A stretch of 64,000 nucleotides of DNA from NCBI RefSeq assembly GCF_020386635.1, contig NZ_CP081942.1, positions 1,860,001-1,924,000 of the forward strand, written 5' to 3'. The stretch comes from Pseudomonas sp. MM211. GTDB taxonomy: Bacteria; Pseudomonadota; Gammaproteobacteria; Pseudomonadales; Pseudomonadaceae. This document shows positions 1 to 7,524 of the stretch, piece by piece. The notes under the pieces were generated by a model. It did not search any database. It was not told the origin of the DNA and saw only the letters and a program-made list of their open reading frames with translations. Position 1 is the first letter of the stretch; each line of letters opens with the position of its first letter. The translations under genes and the position numbers were made by a program.

Positions 1-64
1 GCGCTTGGCACCGGGTCGGGTGGATGCGCTACCATGCTGGCTTTCCCGCCTGGCTTTCCCAACC

Positions 65-529
65 ATGCACTGCCCCTTCTGCTCTGCCAACGACACCAAG
101 GTCATCGATTCGCGTCTGGTCGCCGAGGGCGATCAGGTGCGTCGCCGCCGAGAATGCCTGGCCTGTGGTGAGCGTTTCACCACCTTCGAGACCGCCGAGC
201 TGGTGATGCCACGCCTGATCAAGCAGGACGGCAGCCGCCAGCCCTTCGACGAAGACAAGCTGCGCGCCGGCATGCAGCGTGCGCTGGAAAAACGCCCGGT
301 GAGCATCGAGCGGCTGGAGGCGGCCATCGCCCATATCAAACATCGACTACGGGCCACTGGCGAGCGCGAGATCAAGTCGCTGGTGCTTGGCGAGCTGGTG
401 ATGACCGAGCTGCAGAAACTCGACGAAGTGGCCTATATCCGCTTCGCTTCGGTGTATCGCCGCTTCCAGGATCTCAATGAATTCCGTGAGGAAATCGACC
501 GTCTTTCCCGCGAGCCCAATCAGGACTGA
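65..529 (+). CDS. nrdR: Transcriptional repressor NrdR
   Basis: This is the zinc-dependent, nucleotide-sensing repressor of ribonucleotide reductase operons. At 154 aa it has the family's usual length. Residues 1-36 form the zinc ribbon, with C3/C6 and C31/C34 as the two CxxC pairs. An ATP-cone domain follows at about residues 49-139, where ATP or dATP binding sets the oligomer state. An upstream in-frame ATG at 5 would add 20 residues of no family character, so I start at the ATG at 65, which gives the canonical MHCPFC beginning. It lies just ahead of ribD, the usual nrdR-ribD order in gammaproteobacteria, with one base between its stop and the ribD ATG, so the two are probably co-transcribed. 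Confidence 0.97.
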   Translation: MHCPFCSANDTKVIDSRLVAEGDQVRRRRECLACGERFTTFETAELVMPRLIKQDGSRQPFDEDKLRAGMQRALEKRPVSIERLEAAIAHIKHRLRATGEREIKSLVLGELVMTELQKLDEVAYIRFASVYRRFQDLNEFREEIDRLSREPNQD

Positions 530-530
530 G

Positions 531-1649
531 ATGAGCACCAACGATCAGGCATTCATGGCCCGCGCGATCGAGTTGGCGCGCAAGGGGCTGTATTCCACTC
601 ACCCCAATCCCCGTGTCGGTTGCGTGATCGTGCGCGACGGCAAGATCGTTGGCGAAGGCTGGCACGCCAAGGCCGGCGAGCCCCATGCCGAGGTGTACGC
701 CTTGCGTCAGGCCGGCGACAAAGCGCGCGGCGCCACCGCCTACGTTACCCTCGAGCCGTGCAGCCACCATGGGCGCACACCGCCCTGCGCGGATGCTCTG
801 GTCGAGGCAGGCGTCGCCAGGGTGGTAGCGGCCATGCAGGATCCCAACCCGCAGGTGGCCGGCAGGGGGCTGTTGAGGCTGATGAATGCCGGCATCTCGG
901 TGCAAGGCGGTGTGTTGGAAAGTGAGGCGCGGGCGCTGAATGCCGGCTTCGTCAAGCGAATGGAAAAGGGCCTGCCGCTGGTGCGCGTCAAGCTCGCCAT
1001 GAGCCTGGACGGGCGCACGGCCATGGCCAGCGGCGAAAGCCAATGGATCACCGGGCCGGCCGCTCGTGCTGCGGTGCAACGACTGCGGGCGCGCTCGAGT
1101 GTTGTGCTGAGTGGTGCTGACACGCTGCTGGCCGATGGAGCGCGCTTGACGGTAAGACCCGACGAGCTGGGCCTGGGCGCCGAACTCACGGCGCTGGCTC
1201 AGGCGCGCCCGCCGCTGCGCGTGCTGGTCGATGGGCGTTTGCGTGTTCCGCTGAGTGCGCCGTTCTTCCAGGCTGGTTCAGCGTTGGTGGCGACTTGCGC
1301 GGCGGCAGCCTCGCGGGATCGCTACCTCGATGAGGGTCACGAACTACTGGCGATACCGGGCAACAACGGCCATGTCGATCTGCGCAAGCTGCTGCTCGAG
1401 CTTGCTAGTCGGGGGGCCAACGAGGTGTTGGTTGAGGCTGGGCCGAAACTGGCTGGCGCTTTCGCCCGGCTGGGACTGGTCGATGAATACCAGTTGTTCG
1501 TCGCCCCCAAGTTCCTTGGCTCCAGTGCCAGGCCGCTGCTCGATCTGCCCCTGGCGCGGATGGCCGAGGCCAAGCCGTTGAAGATCGTCGACATGCGTGC
1601 AGTGGGTGACGATTGGCGAATCATCGCCGTGCCCGACCCCGCCTCCTGA
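531..1649 (+). CDS. ribD: Bifunctional riboflavin biosynthesis deaminase/reductase RibD
   Basis: RibD deaminates the pyrimidinone made from GTP and then reduces its ribosyl side chain, two successive steps to riboflavin. It is 372 aa. The N-terminal cytidine-deaminase-like domain (about 1-145) shows the zinc site HAE at 52-54 and PCSHHGRTPPC with C77 and C86. The C-terminal reductase domain (about 150-368) has the dihydrofolate-reductase-like fold expected. A longer frame opens at 477 inside nrdR, but the ATG at 531, one base after the nrdR stop, gives the normal N-terminus. The next gene is 327 bases downstream, and that gap holds the FMN riboswitch, so ribD itself lies upstream of the switch. 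Confidence 0.97.
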   Translation: MSTNDQAFMARAIELARKGLYSTHPNPRVGCVIVRDGKIVGEGWHAKAGEPHAEVYALRQAGDKARGATAYVTLEPCSHHGRTPPCADALVEAGVARVVAAMQDPNPQVAGRGLLRLMNAGISVQGGVLESEARALNAGFVKRMEKGLPLVRVKLAMSLDGRTAMASGESQWITGPAARAAVQRLRARSSVVLSGADTLLADGARLTVRPDELGLGAELTALAQARPPLRVLVDGRLRVPLSAPFFQAGSALVATCAAAASRDRYLDEGHELLAIPGNNGHVDLRKLLLELASRGANEVLVEAGPKLAGAFARLGLVDEYQLFVAPKFLGSSARPLLDLPLARMAEAKPLKIVDMRAVGDDWRIIAVPDPAS

Positions 1650-1729
1650 AGACGCCGCTGGCGCACGCCCGCCGTGCACCGCAGCTGCAACTATGGTAAA
1701 AAGCTGTCGGCCGCACAGCGCGGCCAAAA

Positions 1730-1882
1730 CGTTCTCAGGGCGGGGTGTAATTCCCCACCGGCGGTAATGGCGCGCAATGCTCCTAGCCCGCGAGCGCCCG
1801 GTACGGCCACCAGCCGCCCGGGGACAAGCAGATCCGGTGTGATTCCGGAGCCGACGGTATAGTCCGGATGAAGAGAGAGCGG
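1730..1882 (+). promoter_or_regulatory. FMN riboswitch (RFN element)
   Basis: The conserved RFN core is readable by eye. It opens with AGGGCGGGGTG and the complementary TTCCCCACCGGCGGT. The middle block has AGCCCGCGAGCGCCCGGT. It closes with CAGATCCGGTGTGATTCCGG, then AGCCGACGGTATAGTCCGGA and a GAAGAGAGAG tail. Known RFN elements bind FMN and shut off riboflavin genes. The element lies between ribD and the second lumazine synthase, so it should control ribH2 and the genes after it. A separate hairpin just before the ribH2 start is the likely expression platform. Confidence 0.95.
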
Positions 1883-1947
1883 GATTGCCTGGCTGGGCGC
1901 CCTTGTGGCTGCCGCATGTCTGTACTGTCCCTATCGATCAAAGCTGC

Positions 1948-1970
1948 CCTGTTTTAGCCATAAACAGGAG
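1948..1970 (+). promoter_or_regulatory. Ribosome-binding-site hairpin (riboswitch expression platform)
   Basis: CCTGTTT at 1948-1954 pairs perfectly with AAACAGG at 1962-1968 across a 7-base loop. The right arm contains most of the Shine-Dalgarno sequence ACAGGAG, which ends six bases before the ribH2 ATG. Folding would hide the ribosome binding site. No U-rich intrinsic terminator is visible between the aptamer and the gene, so control looks translational. The pairing is seen; its dependence on FMN is inferred. Confidence 0.7.
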
Positions 1971-1976
1971 TTGAAC

Positions 1977-2438
1977 ATGTCCATTACTTCTCAAGTACGC
2001 CGGGTCGCCTTCGTGCAGGCCTGCTGGCACCGCGAAATCGTCGATCAGTCCCGCAATGCCTTTATCGAAGAAATGCAGCGCCAGGGCTATGCCGCTGGCG
2101 AGATCGACTGCTTCGAAGTCGGCGGCGCCTTCGAAATTCCCCTGCATGCCAAGCGTCTGGCCAAGAGCGGCCGCTATGCTGGCATCGTCGCTGCCGGGCT
2201 GGTGGTCGATGGCGGCATCTACCGTCACGAGTTTGTCGCCCAGGCGGTGATCGAGGGCCTGATGCAGGTGCAGCTGGAAACCGACGTACCGGTGTTCTCT
2301 GCAGTGCTTACGCCCCACCATTTCCATGCCGGCGAAGAGCACCAGACGTTCTTCCGCGAGCATTTCCTGGTCAAGGGTGCCGAAGCGGCGCGTACTTGTG
2401 CCGATACGCTGCGCAAGCTCAAAGAACTGCCGGTCTGA
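1977..2438 (+). CDS. ribH2: 6,7-dimethyl-8-ribityllumazine synthase, type II (RibH2)
   Basis: Lumazine synthase condenses the pyrimidinedione product of the RibD branch with dihydroxybutanone phosphate. This 153-aa copy resembles the RibH2 type described in Brucella and Mesorhizobium rather than ordinary RibH. It has FVQACWH near residues 12-18, GGAFEIPLHAK, DGGIYRHEFV and LTPHHFHAGEEH. I start at ATG 1977 because AGGAG sits six bases upstream; the frame is open back to 1905 but that lies in leader sequence. It follows an FMN riboswitch and is 13 bases ahead of ribE. A second, ordinary ribH lies at 4318, so the cluster carries two paralogues. The RibH2 assignment rests on recalled family sequences. 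Confidence 0.9.
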   Translation: MSITSQVRRVAFVQACWHREIVDQSRNAFIEEMQRQGYAAGEIDCFEVGGAFEIPLHAKRLAKSGRYAGIVAAGLVVDGGIYRHEFVAQAVIEGLMQVQLETDVPVFSAVLTPHHFHAGEEHQTFFREHFLVKGAEAARTCADTLRKLKELPV

Positions 2439-2451
2439 CGAGGAGCACTTA

Positions 2452-3114
2452 ATGTTCACTGGAATCATCGCATCCATCGGCAGCATTGCCGCCATCACCC
2501 CCAAGGGCGGCGATGTGCGTGTCTACGTCAAGACCGCCAAGCTCGACCTGGCTGATGTGGCTCTGGGCGATAGCATCGCGGTCAATGGTGTGTGCCTGAC
2601 CGCGGTCGAATTGCCAGGCGACGGCTTTTGGGCCGATGTCAGCCGCGAAACCCTGGCGCGTACTGCCTTTATCGATCTCAAGACCGGTAGCCCGGTCAAT
2701 CTGGAAAAGGCCCTGACGCCTACCACTCGCCTGGGTGGCCATCTGGTTAGCGGTCATGTCGATGGCGTCGGCGAGATCATTTCCCGTGAGGAGAACGCCC
2801 GCGCCATCCAGTTCAAGGTGCGGGCCCCGCGCGAGTTGGCCAAGTACATCGCCCACAAGGGTTCGATTACCGTCGACGGTACCAGCCTCACGGTGAATGC
2901 CGTGGATGGTGCCGAGTTCGAACTGACCATCGTGCCGCACACCTTGGCCGAAACCATCATGGCCGACTACCGCCCCGGGCGCCGGGTCAATCTCGAGGTC
3001 GACCTGCTGGCCCGTTACCTGGAGCGCCTGCTGCTCGGTGACAAGGCCGCCGAGCCCAGCAGTGCCGGGCTCACCGAAGGTTTTCTCGCCGAACACGGCT
3101 ACCTGAAGAATTAA
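2452..3114 (+). CDS. ribE: Riboflavin synthase alpha chain
   Basis: Riboflavin synthase dismutates two molecules of 6,7-dimethyl-8-ribityllumazine to riboflavin plus the pyrimidinedione. The 220-aa protein begins with the diagnostic MFTGI and has two homologous lumazine-binding barrels. The first carries NGVCLTAV (about residue 43), the second DGTSLTVN (about residue 145). ATG 2452 follows GAGGAG with good spacing; an earlier frame start at 2326 lies inside ribH2. It is 13 bases after ribH2 and 13 before ribBA, so all three are likely one transcript. The gene is called ribC in P. aeruginosa nomenclature. Confidence 0.96.
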   Translation: MFTGIIASIGSIAAITPKGGDVRVYVKTAKLDLADVALGDSIAVNGVCLTAVELPGDGFWADVSRETLARTAFIDLKTGSPVNLEKALTPTTRLGGHLVSGHVDGVGEIISREENARAIQFKVRAPRELAKYIAHKGSITVDGTSLTVNAVDGAEFELTIVPHTLAETIMADYRPGRRVNLEVDLLARYLERLLLGDKAAEPSSAGLTEGFLAEHGYLKN

Positions 3115-3127
3115 GGACACCGCCACC

Positions 3128-4216
3128 ATGGCACTCAACAGTATCGAAGAGCTGGTCGAAGACATTCGTGCCGGCAAGATGGTCATCCTCATGGATGACG
3201 AAGACCGCGAGAACGAAGGCGACTTGATCATCGCCTCGGAATGCGTGACCGCCGAGCACATCAACTTCATGGCACGCTTCGCCCGTGGCCTGATCTGCAT
3301 GCCGATGACCCGTGAGCGCTGCGAAACCCTCAAGCTGCCGCTTATGGCGCCGCGCAACGGTTCCGGCTTTGGCACCAAGTTCACCGTCTCCATCGAAGCC
3401 GCAGAGGGCGTCACCACCGGCATCTCCGCCGCTGACCGTGCCCGCACCGTGCAGGCTGCTGCTGCGAAGAACGCGGTTGCCGAAGATATCGTCAGCCCCG
3501 GCCATATCTTTCCGCTGATGGCCCAGCCCGGTGGCGTGCTGGCGCGTGCCGGCCACACCGAAGCAGCCTGCGACCTGGCGCGCATGGGTGGCTTTGAGCC
3601 GAGTGGGGTGATCTGCGAGATCATGAACGACGACGGCACCATGGCTCGTCGCCCAGAGCTGGAAGTGTTCGCCGAACAGCATGGCATCAAGATTGGCACC
3701 ATCGCCGACCTGATTCACTACCGAATGCTGCACGAGCGCACCGTTACCCGCGTGACCGAGCAGCCGCTGGATAGTGAAGTCGGCCAGTTCCATCTGGTCA
3801 CCTATCGCGATTCGGTGGAAGGCGACGTGCACATGGCGTTGACCCTGGGCACCATCTGCCCGGAAGAGCCGACCCTGGTGCGCGTACACAACATGGATCC
3901 GATGCGCGACCTGCTGATGGTGCGCCAGCCTGGCCGCTGGAGCCTGCGCGCGGCGATGACCGAAGTGGCCAATGCCGGTAGCGGCGTGGTGCTGCTGCTC
4001 GGCCATTCGCTGGACGGCGACGAAGTGCTGGCGCATATCCGTGAAGCGGATGGTGCTACCAGCAAGACGCCGAGTACCTACAGCACGGTCGGTGCTGGTT
4101 CGCAGATTCTGCGTGACCTCGGTGTGCGCAAGATGCGCCTGATGAGTGCGCCGATGAAGTTCAATGCGATATCCGGTTTCGATCTGGAAGTTGTAGAATA
4201 CCTGCCCCCGAAATAA
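3128..4216 (+). CDS. ribBA: 3,4-dihydroxy-2-butanone 4-phosphate synthase with degenerate GTP cyclohydrolase II domain
   Basis: The protein is 362 aa. The N-terminal half (about 1-205) is a complete DHBP synthase that makes dihydroxybutanone phosphate from ribulose 5-phosphate, with the metal and substrate motif DDEDRENEGDL at 23-33 and SPGHIFPL. The C-terminal half (about 206-362) aligns in general pattern with GTP cyclohydrolase II, including LVRVHN. It lacks the zinc-binding cysteine cluster of the active enzyme (the C...C-D-C region), showing VRVHNMDPMRDLL instead. It therefore probably supplies only the RibB activity, and a separate RibA should exist elsewhere. Spacing to ribE is 13 bases. 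Downstream lies a strong hairpin before ribH. Confidence 0.92.
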   Translation: MALNSIEELVEDIRAGKMVILMDDEDRENEGDLIIASECVTAEHINFMARFARGLICMPMTRERCETLKLPLMAPRNGSGFGTKFTVSIEAAEGVTTGISAADRARTVQAAAAKNAVAEDIVSPGHIFPLMAQPGGVLARAGHTEAACDLARMGGFEPSGVICEIMNDDGTMARRPELEVFAEQHGIKIGTIADLIHYRMLHERTVTRVTEQPLDSEVGQFHLVTYRDSVEGDVHMALTLGTICPEEPTLVRVHNMDPMRDLLMVRQPGRWSLRAAMTEVANAGSGVVLLLGHSLDGDEVLAHIREADGATSKTPSTYSTVGAGSQILRDLGVRKMRLMSAPMKFNAISGFDLEVVEYLPPK

Positions 4217-4263
4217 CGGGTGACTATCGCGGTGAGCTACCTTTAGCCCACCGACACTATTTT

Positions 4264-4287
4264 CAGGGCCTGCCACGGCAGGCCCTG
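4264..4287 (+). terminator. Strong hairpin between ribBA and ribH
   Basis: CAGGGCCTGCC at 4264-4274 pairs perfectly with GGCAGGCCCTG at 4277-4287 around a 2-base gap, an 11-bp stem. It is followed by GCTCTTTAAAAG rather than a clean T-run, so it may be a weak terminator, an attenuator or a processing and stability hairpin. It separates the riboswitch-led genes from ribH-nusB. Confidence 0.55.
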
Positions 4288-4317
4288 GCTCTTTAAAAGA
4301 CAGCTCGAGAACTCGCT

Positions 4318-4794
4318 ATGACACTCAAGACTATCGAAGGTAATTTCATCGCTCCCGAGGGTCGCTTCGCCCTGGTGGTCGGCCGCTTCAACAGCTTCGT
4401 GGTCGAAAGCCTGGTCAGCGGCGCCGTCGACGCCCTGGTACGCCATGGCGTGAGCGAAAGCGACATCACCATCATCCGTGCGCCAGGTGCCTTCGAAATT
4501 CCGCTGGTTGCCCAGAAAGTCGCCCAGCGCGGCGAGTACAACGCGATCATCGCCCTCGGCGCAGTGATCCGTGGCGGCACGCCGCACTTCGAATACGTGG
4601 CAGGCGAGTGCACCAAGGGCCTGGCCCAGGTATCCATGGAGTTTGGCGTACCAGTCGCTTTCGGCGTGCTGACTGTCGACTCCATCGAGCAAGCCATCGA
4701 GCGTTCCGGCACCAAGGCCGGCAACAAGGGCGCTGAAGCTGCCTTGTCTGCTCTGGAAATGGTCAGCCTGCTGGCACAGTTGGAGGCCAAGTGA
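4318..4794 (+). CDS. ribH: 6,7-dimethyl-8-ribityllumazine synthase (RibH)
   Basis: This is the housekeeping lumazine synthase, 158 aa, the usual length. Family motifs are visible: [13 protein letters not shown] near the N-terminus, [26 protein letters not shown], and [24 protein letters not shown] near the C-terminus, where the catalytic and phosphate-binding residues lie. It is more like enteric RibH than the riboswitch-controlled copy at 1977. Its stop overlaps the nusB GTG start (GTGA), indicating translational coupling. Sitting after the 4264 hairpin, it may keep a basal supply of enzyme independent of the riboswitch. Confidence 0.97.
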   Translation: MTLKTIEGNFIAPEGRFALVVGRFNSFVVESLVSGAVDALVRHGVSESDITIIRAPGAFEIPLVAQKVAQRGEYNAIIALGAVIRGGTPHFEYVAGECTKGLAQVSMEFGVPVAFGVLTVDSIEQAIERSGTKAGNKGAEAALSALEMVSLLAQLEAK

Positions 4795-5273
4795 GCCAGA
4801 ACGACAGCAAGCCAGTCAAAAAGGGCCCAAGCGCCAAGGTACTTGCCCGCCGTCAGGCGCGTACGCTGGCCATGCAGGCACTGTACTCCTGGCATATCGC
4901 CGGGCAGGCGCTCAACGAGATCGAGGCCCAGTTCCGCGTCGACAACGACTTCAGTGCGGTCGACGGAGCCTACTTCCACGAAATTCTGCATGGCGTGCCG
5001 CGTCAGAAGACCGAGATCGACAGCGCGTTCGAGCCCTTGCTCGATCGTCCGTTGGCCGAGATCGACCCGGTCGAGCTGTCCATCCTGCGTCTGTCCACCT
5101 ACGAGCTGCGTAACCGCATCGACGTGCCGTACCGCGTGGTGATCAACGAAGGCATCGAGCTGGCCAAGATCTTTGGTGCCACCGACGGGCACAAGTTCGT
5201 CAATGGCGTGCTGGACAAGCTGGCGCCGAAGCTGCGTGCCGACGAAGTCCGCGACTTCAACAGCAAGCGCTGA
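4791..5273 (+). CDS. nusB: Transcription antitermination factor NusB
   Basis: NusB binds boxA RNA together with NusE (S10) and supports rRNA antitermination. The 160-aa all-helical protein shows [17 protein letters not shown] at the N-terminus and the family's [28 protein letters not shown] block at about 118-145. The start is GTG at 4791, overlapping the ribH stop by four bases. The ribH-nusB-thiL-pgpA order is conserved across gammaproteobacteria. The thiL start follows within a few bases. Confidence 0.96.
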   Translation: MSQNDSKPVKKGPSAKVLARRQARTLAMQALYSWHIAGQALNEIEAQFRVDNDFSAVDGAYFHEILHGVPRQKTEIDSAFEPLLDRPLAEIDPVELSILRLSTYELRNRIDVPYRVVINEGIELAKIFGATDGHKFVNGVLDKLAPKLRADEVRDFNSKR

Positions 5274-5275
5274 GT

Positions 5276-6244
5276 GTGTTGGGCGAGTTCGAGCTGATCC
5301 GTCATTACTTCGCTGCTGCCGCCTGCGCGCGGGCGGCCGATGGTGTGGTGCTGGGGATTGGCGACGACTGCGCCCTGCTGGAAGTGCCCGCCGGTGAACA
5401 ACTGGCGGTGTCCACCGACACCCTGGTCGCTGGCGTGCATTTTCCTGCTGATGCTGCTGGGCGCTTACTGGGCCAGCGCGCGTTGGCCGTCTCCGCCAGT
5501 GACCTGGCCGCCATGGGCGCGACGCCTCTAGCCTTTACCCTGGCGCTGACCCTTCCTGATGTTTCCCCTGACTGGCTGGCCGACTTCACGGCCGGGCTGG
5601 AAAGCATGGCGAGCCAGTGCGGCATGTGCTTGGTCGGTGGCGATACCACGCGCGGGCCCTTGAGCCTGACCCTGACGGTATTCGGCCGTGTGCCCAAAGG
5701 CCAGGCGCTGACCCGCGCCGGTGCGCGCGCTGGCGACCTGCTGTGTGTTGGCGGCCCGCTTGGCGATGCGGCGGGGGCTTTGCCCTTTGTGCTGGGCGAG
5801 CGTGAAGAGCAGGAGGGCAGCGCGCAGTTGCTGGCGCACTACTGGTCGCCGCTGCCGCAATTGGCGCTCGGCCAGGCCTTGCGAGGTCTGGCCACGGCGG
5901 CGCTGGATATCTCTGACGGCCTGCTCGCCGACTGCGGGCATATCGCCAGAGCATCCAGTGTGGCGTTGCTCGTCGAGCAGCAGCGCGTGCCGTTGTCCAC
6001 CGCTCTGCGTGCCTGCGCGGGCGACGAAACTGCACGCCAGCTGGCGCTTGGTGGTGGCGATGACTACGTGCTTGCCTTTACTCTGCCTGCCGAGAGGCTG
6101 GACGGGCTGCGCGCCATGGGGCAGCCTGTACACGTGATCGGTCGGGTCGAGGCCGGGCAGGGCGTACATGTGCAGGACGCCGAAGGCCGAGCCATCCAGC
6201 CGCTGAAAAGCGGCTACCAACATTTCGGATCGCAACGTGACTGA
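5276..6244 (+). CDS. thiL: Thiamine-monophosphate kinase ThiL
   Basis: ThiL phosphorylates thiamine monophosphate to the cofactor thiamine pyrophosphate. The 322-aa sequence has the AIR-synthase/PurM-like fold markers: FELIRHYF at the N-terminus, GIGDDCALLE, STDTLVAGVHF, VGGDTTRGPLSLT and the late GGGDDYVLAF. The start is either GTG at 5276 or TTG at 5279; the latter would give the MGEFELIR beginning common in Pseudomonas. It begins two bases after nusB and overlaps pgpA by eight bases. Confidence 0.95.
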   Translation: MLGEFELIRHYFAAAACARAADGVVLGIGDDCALLEVPAGEQLAVSTDTLVAGVHFPADAAGRLLGQRALAVSASDLAAMGATPLAFTLALTLPDVSPDWLADFTAGLESMASQCGMCLVGGDTTRGPLSLTLTVFGRVPKGQALTRAGARAGDLLCVGGPLGDAAGALPFVLGEREEQEGSAQLLAHYWSPLPQLALGQALRGLATAALDISDGLLADCGHIARASSVALLVEQQRVPLSTALRACAGDETARQLALGGGDDYVLAFTLPAERLDGLRAMGQPVHVIGRVEAGQGVHVQDAEGRAIQPLKSGYQHFGSQRD

Positions 6245-6770
6245 TCATCCCAAACAAGTCCCCGCCGAATTCGTGCCGCCCTCAGTGTGGCGCAACCCTT
6301 GGCATTTCCTCGCCTTTGGCTTCGGCTCAGGTACTCTGCCGAAAGCGCCTGGCACCTGGGGCTCGATGGTCGCGGTGCCGTTCATCCCGCTGTGGCAGAT
6401 GTTGCCGGACTGGGGGTACTGGTTGATGCTGGGCGTCACCATGCTGTTCGGTGTCTGGCTGTGCGGCAAGGTGGCCGAAGATCTGCGTGTACACGACCAC
6501 GAGGGCATCGTCTGGGACGAAATGGTCGGTATGTGGATCACCCTGTGGCTGGTGCCGGAAGGCTGGGGCTGGGTGTTGGTGGGCTTTCTGATGTTCCGCT
6601 TTTTCGACATCCTCAAACCGTGGCCCATTCGCTGGATTGACCGGCACGTTCACGGCGGCTTCGGCATCATGCTTGATGATGTGTTGGCGGGTGTTTTCGC
6701 CTGGCTGGCCATGCAGTTGCTGGTGTGGGGCTGGGGCAACGGCCTTGCGACCAGCCTGGGTTTCGCCTAA
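6237..6770 (+). CDS. pgpA: Phosphatidylglycerophosphatase A
   Basis: PgpA is an inner-membrane phosphatase that converts phosphatidylglycerophosphate to phosphatidylglycerol. The 177-aa protein has FGSGTLPKAPGTWGS near residue 31 and HDHEGIVWDEMVGMW at about 85-100, both family hallmarks, and hydrophobic segments at roughly 55-80, 100-120 and 150-170. It starts with GTG at 6237, overlapping the end of thiL by eight bases, and closes the rib-nus-thi-pgp operon. Confidence 0.94.
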   Translation: MTDHPKQVPAEFVPPSVWRNPWHFLAFGFGSGTLPKAPGTWGSMVAVPFIPLWQMLPDWGYWLMLGVTMLFGVWLCGKVAEDLRVHDHEGIVWDEMVGMWITLWLVPEGWGWVLVGFLMFRFFDILKPWPIRWIDRHVHGGFGIMLDDVLAGVFAWLAMQLLVWGWGNGLATSLGFA

Positions 6771-6783
6771 CCCTGGAGGTGCG

Positions 6784-7509
6784 ATGATTCACGGTTTCTG
6801 GCTGGCTTTACTGTTGTCGTTGAGCGTCTGCGCCCAGGCGAGCAGCGAGGTGCCCGCGAACATCCGCATGGCCAGCGATGTTTGGGTGGATCGCATCAAT
6901 GCTGACGGCACGGGCCTGTCCTGGGACATCCTGCGCCTGGTATTCGAGCCCGCAGGGGTCAAGCTGGACATGCAGATCGTGCCCTACACCCGTTCAGTCG
7001 GCCTTGTGCAGCGTGGTGAGGCGGATGCCTGGGTGGCGTCCTACCAGAACGAGGTCAGCGGCGGTGTGGTGTACCCGACTTGGCACTACGACTCGGATTT
7101 GATCAGCGCCCTGAGCCTGGCCAGCAAGCCCCTGCCGGATCAGAAAGCGCTCTCCGCTTCGCGTCTGGTGTGGATGCGCGGTTACGAGTACCAGCGCTAC
7201 ATTCCTGGCCTCAAACACTACAACGAACTGCTGCGCCGTGGCGGCATCTTGCCGATGCTTGCCTACGATCATGCCGACTACTACATCGATGCCCAGCCCG
7301 AGGTTCAGGAGGTGCTTGCGGGTGCTTCCGACCCGTCGAAGTACCGGGTCACCGACCTGATTCGTTTGCCGCTGTACATCGGCTTTGCCGATACCCAGCG
7401 CGGCCGCGCACTGGCGAAGCTGTATGACCAGCGTATGGCCGAACTCGTTGAGCACGACGCGTTGCGTCCGGTCTTCGAGCGCTGGGGCCAACACTACCCC
7501 TTCGATTAG
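6784..7509 (+). CDS. Periplasmic solute-binding protein, family 3-like (orphan)
   Basis: This 241-aa protein starts with a likely signal peptide (MIHGFWLALLLSLSVCAQAS, cleavage after AQA or AQAS). It then shows the pattern of family 3 extracellular solute-binding domains: IRMASDVWVDRINADGTG, WDILRLVFEPAGVKLD, PYTRSVGLVQRGEADAWV. No transporter genes adjoin it, and the sequence is short for a high-affinity amino acid binder, so it could be a sensor partner or an orphan binder. ATG 6784 follows CTGGAGG; the open frame further upstream runs inside pgpA. It sits 13 bases after pgpA and 15 bases before the protease gene. Ligand unknown. Confidence 0.75.
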   Translation: MIHGFWLALLLSLSVCAQASSEVPANIRMASDVWVDRINADGTGLSWDILRLVFEPAGVKLDMQIVPYTRSVGLVQRGEADAWVASYQNEVSGGVVYPTWHYDSDLISALSLASKPLPDQKALSASRLVWMRGYEYQRYIPGLKHYNELLRRGGILPMLAYDHADYYIDAQPEVQEVLAGASDPSKYRVTDLIRLPLYIGFADTQRGRALAKLYDQRMAELVEHDALRPVFERWGQHYPFD

Positions 7510-7524
7510 GCGAGAGAGGCAGGG

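Noticed and set aside
1731..1862. 62-codon frame running through the FMN riboswitch
   Set aside because: The conserved RNA pattern explains the region. There is no credible ribosome binding site or protein family.
2449..3702. 417-codon minus-strand frame across ribE and ribBA
   Set aside because: It crosses two well-defined plus-strand genes and a start region without its own motifs.
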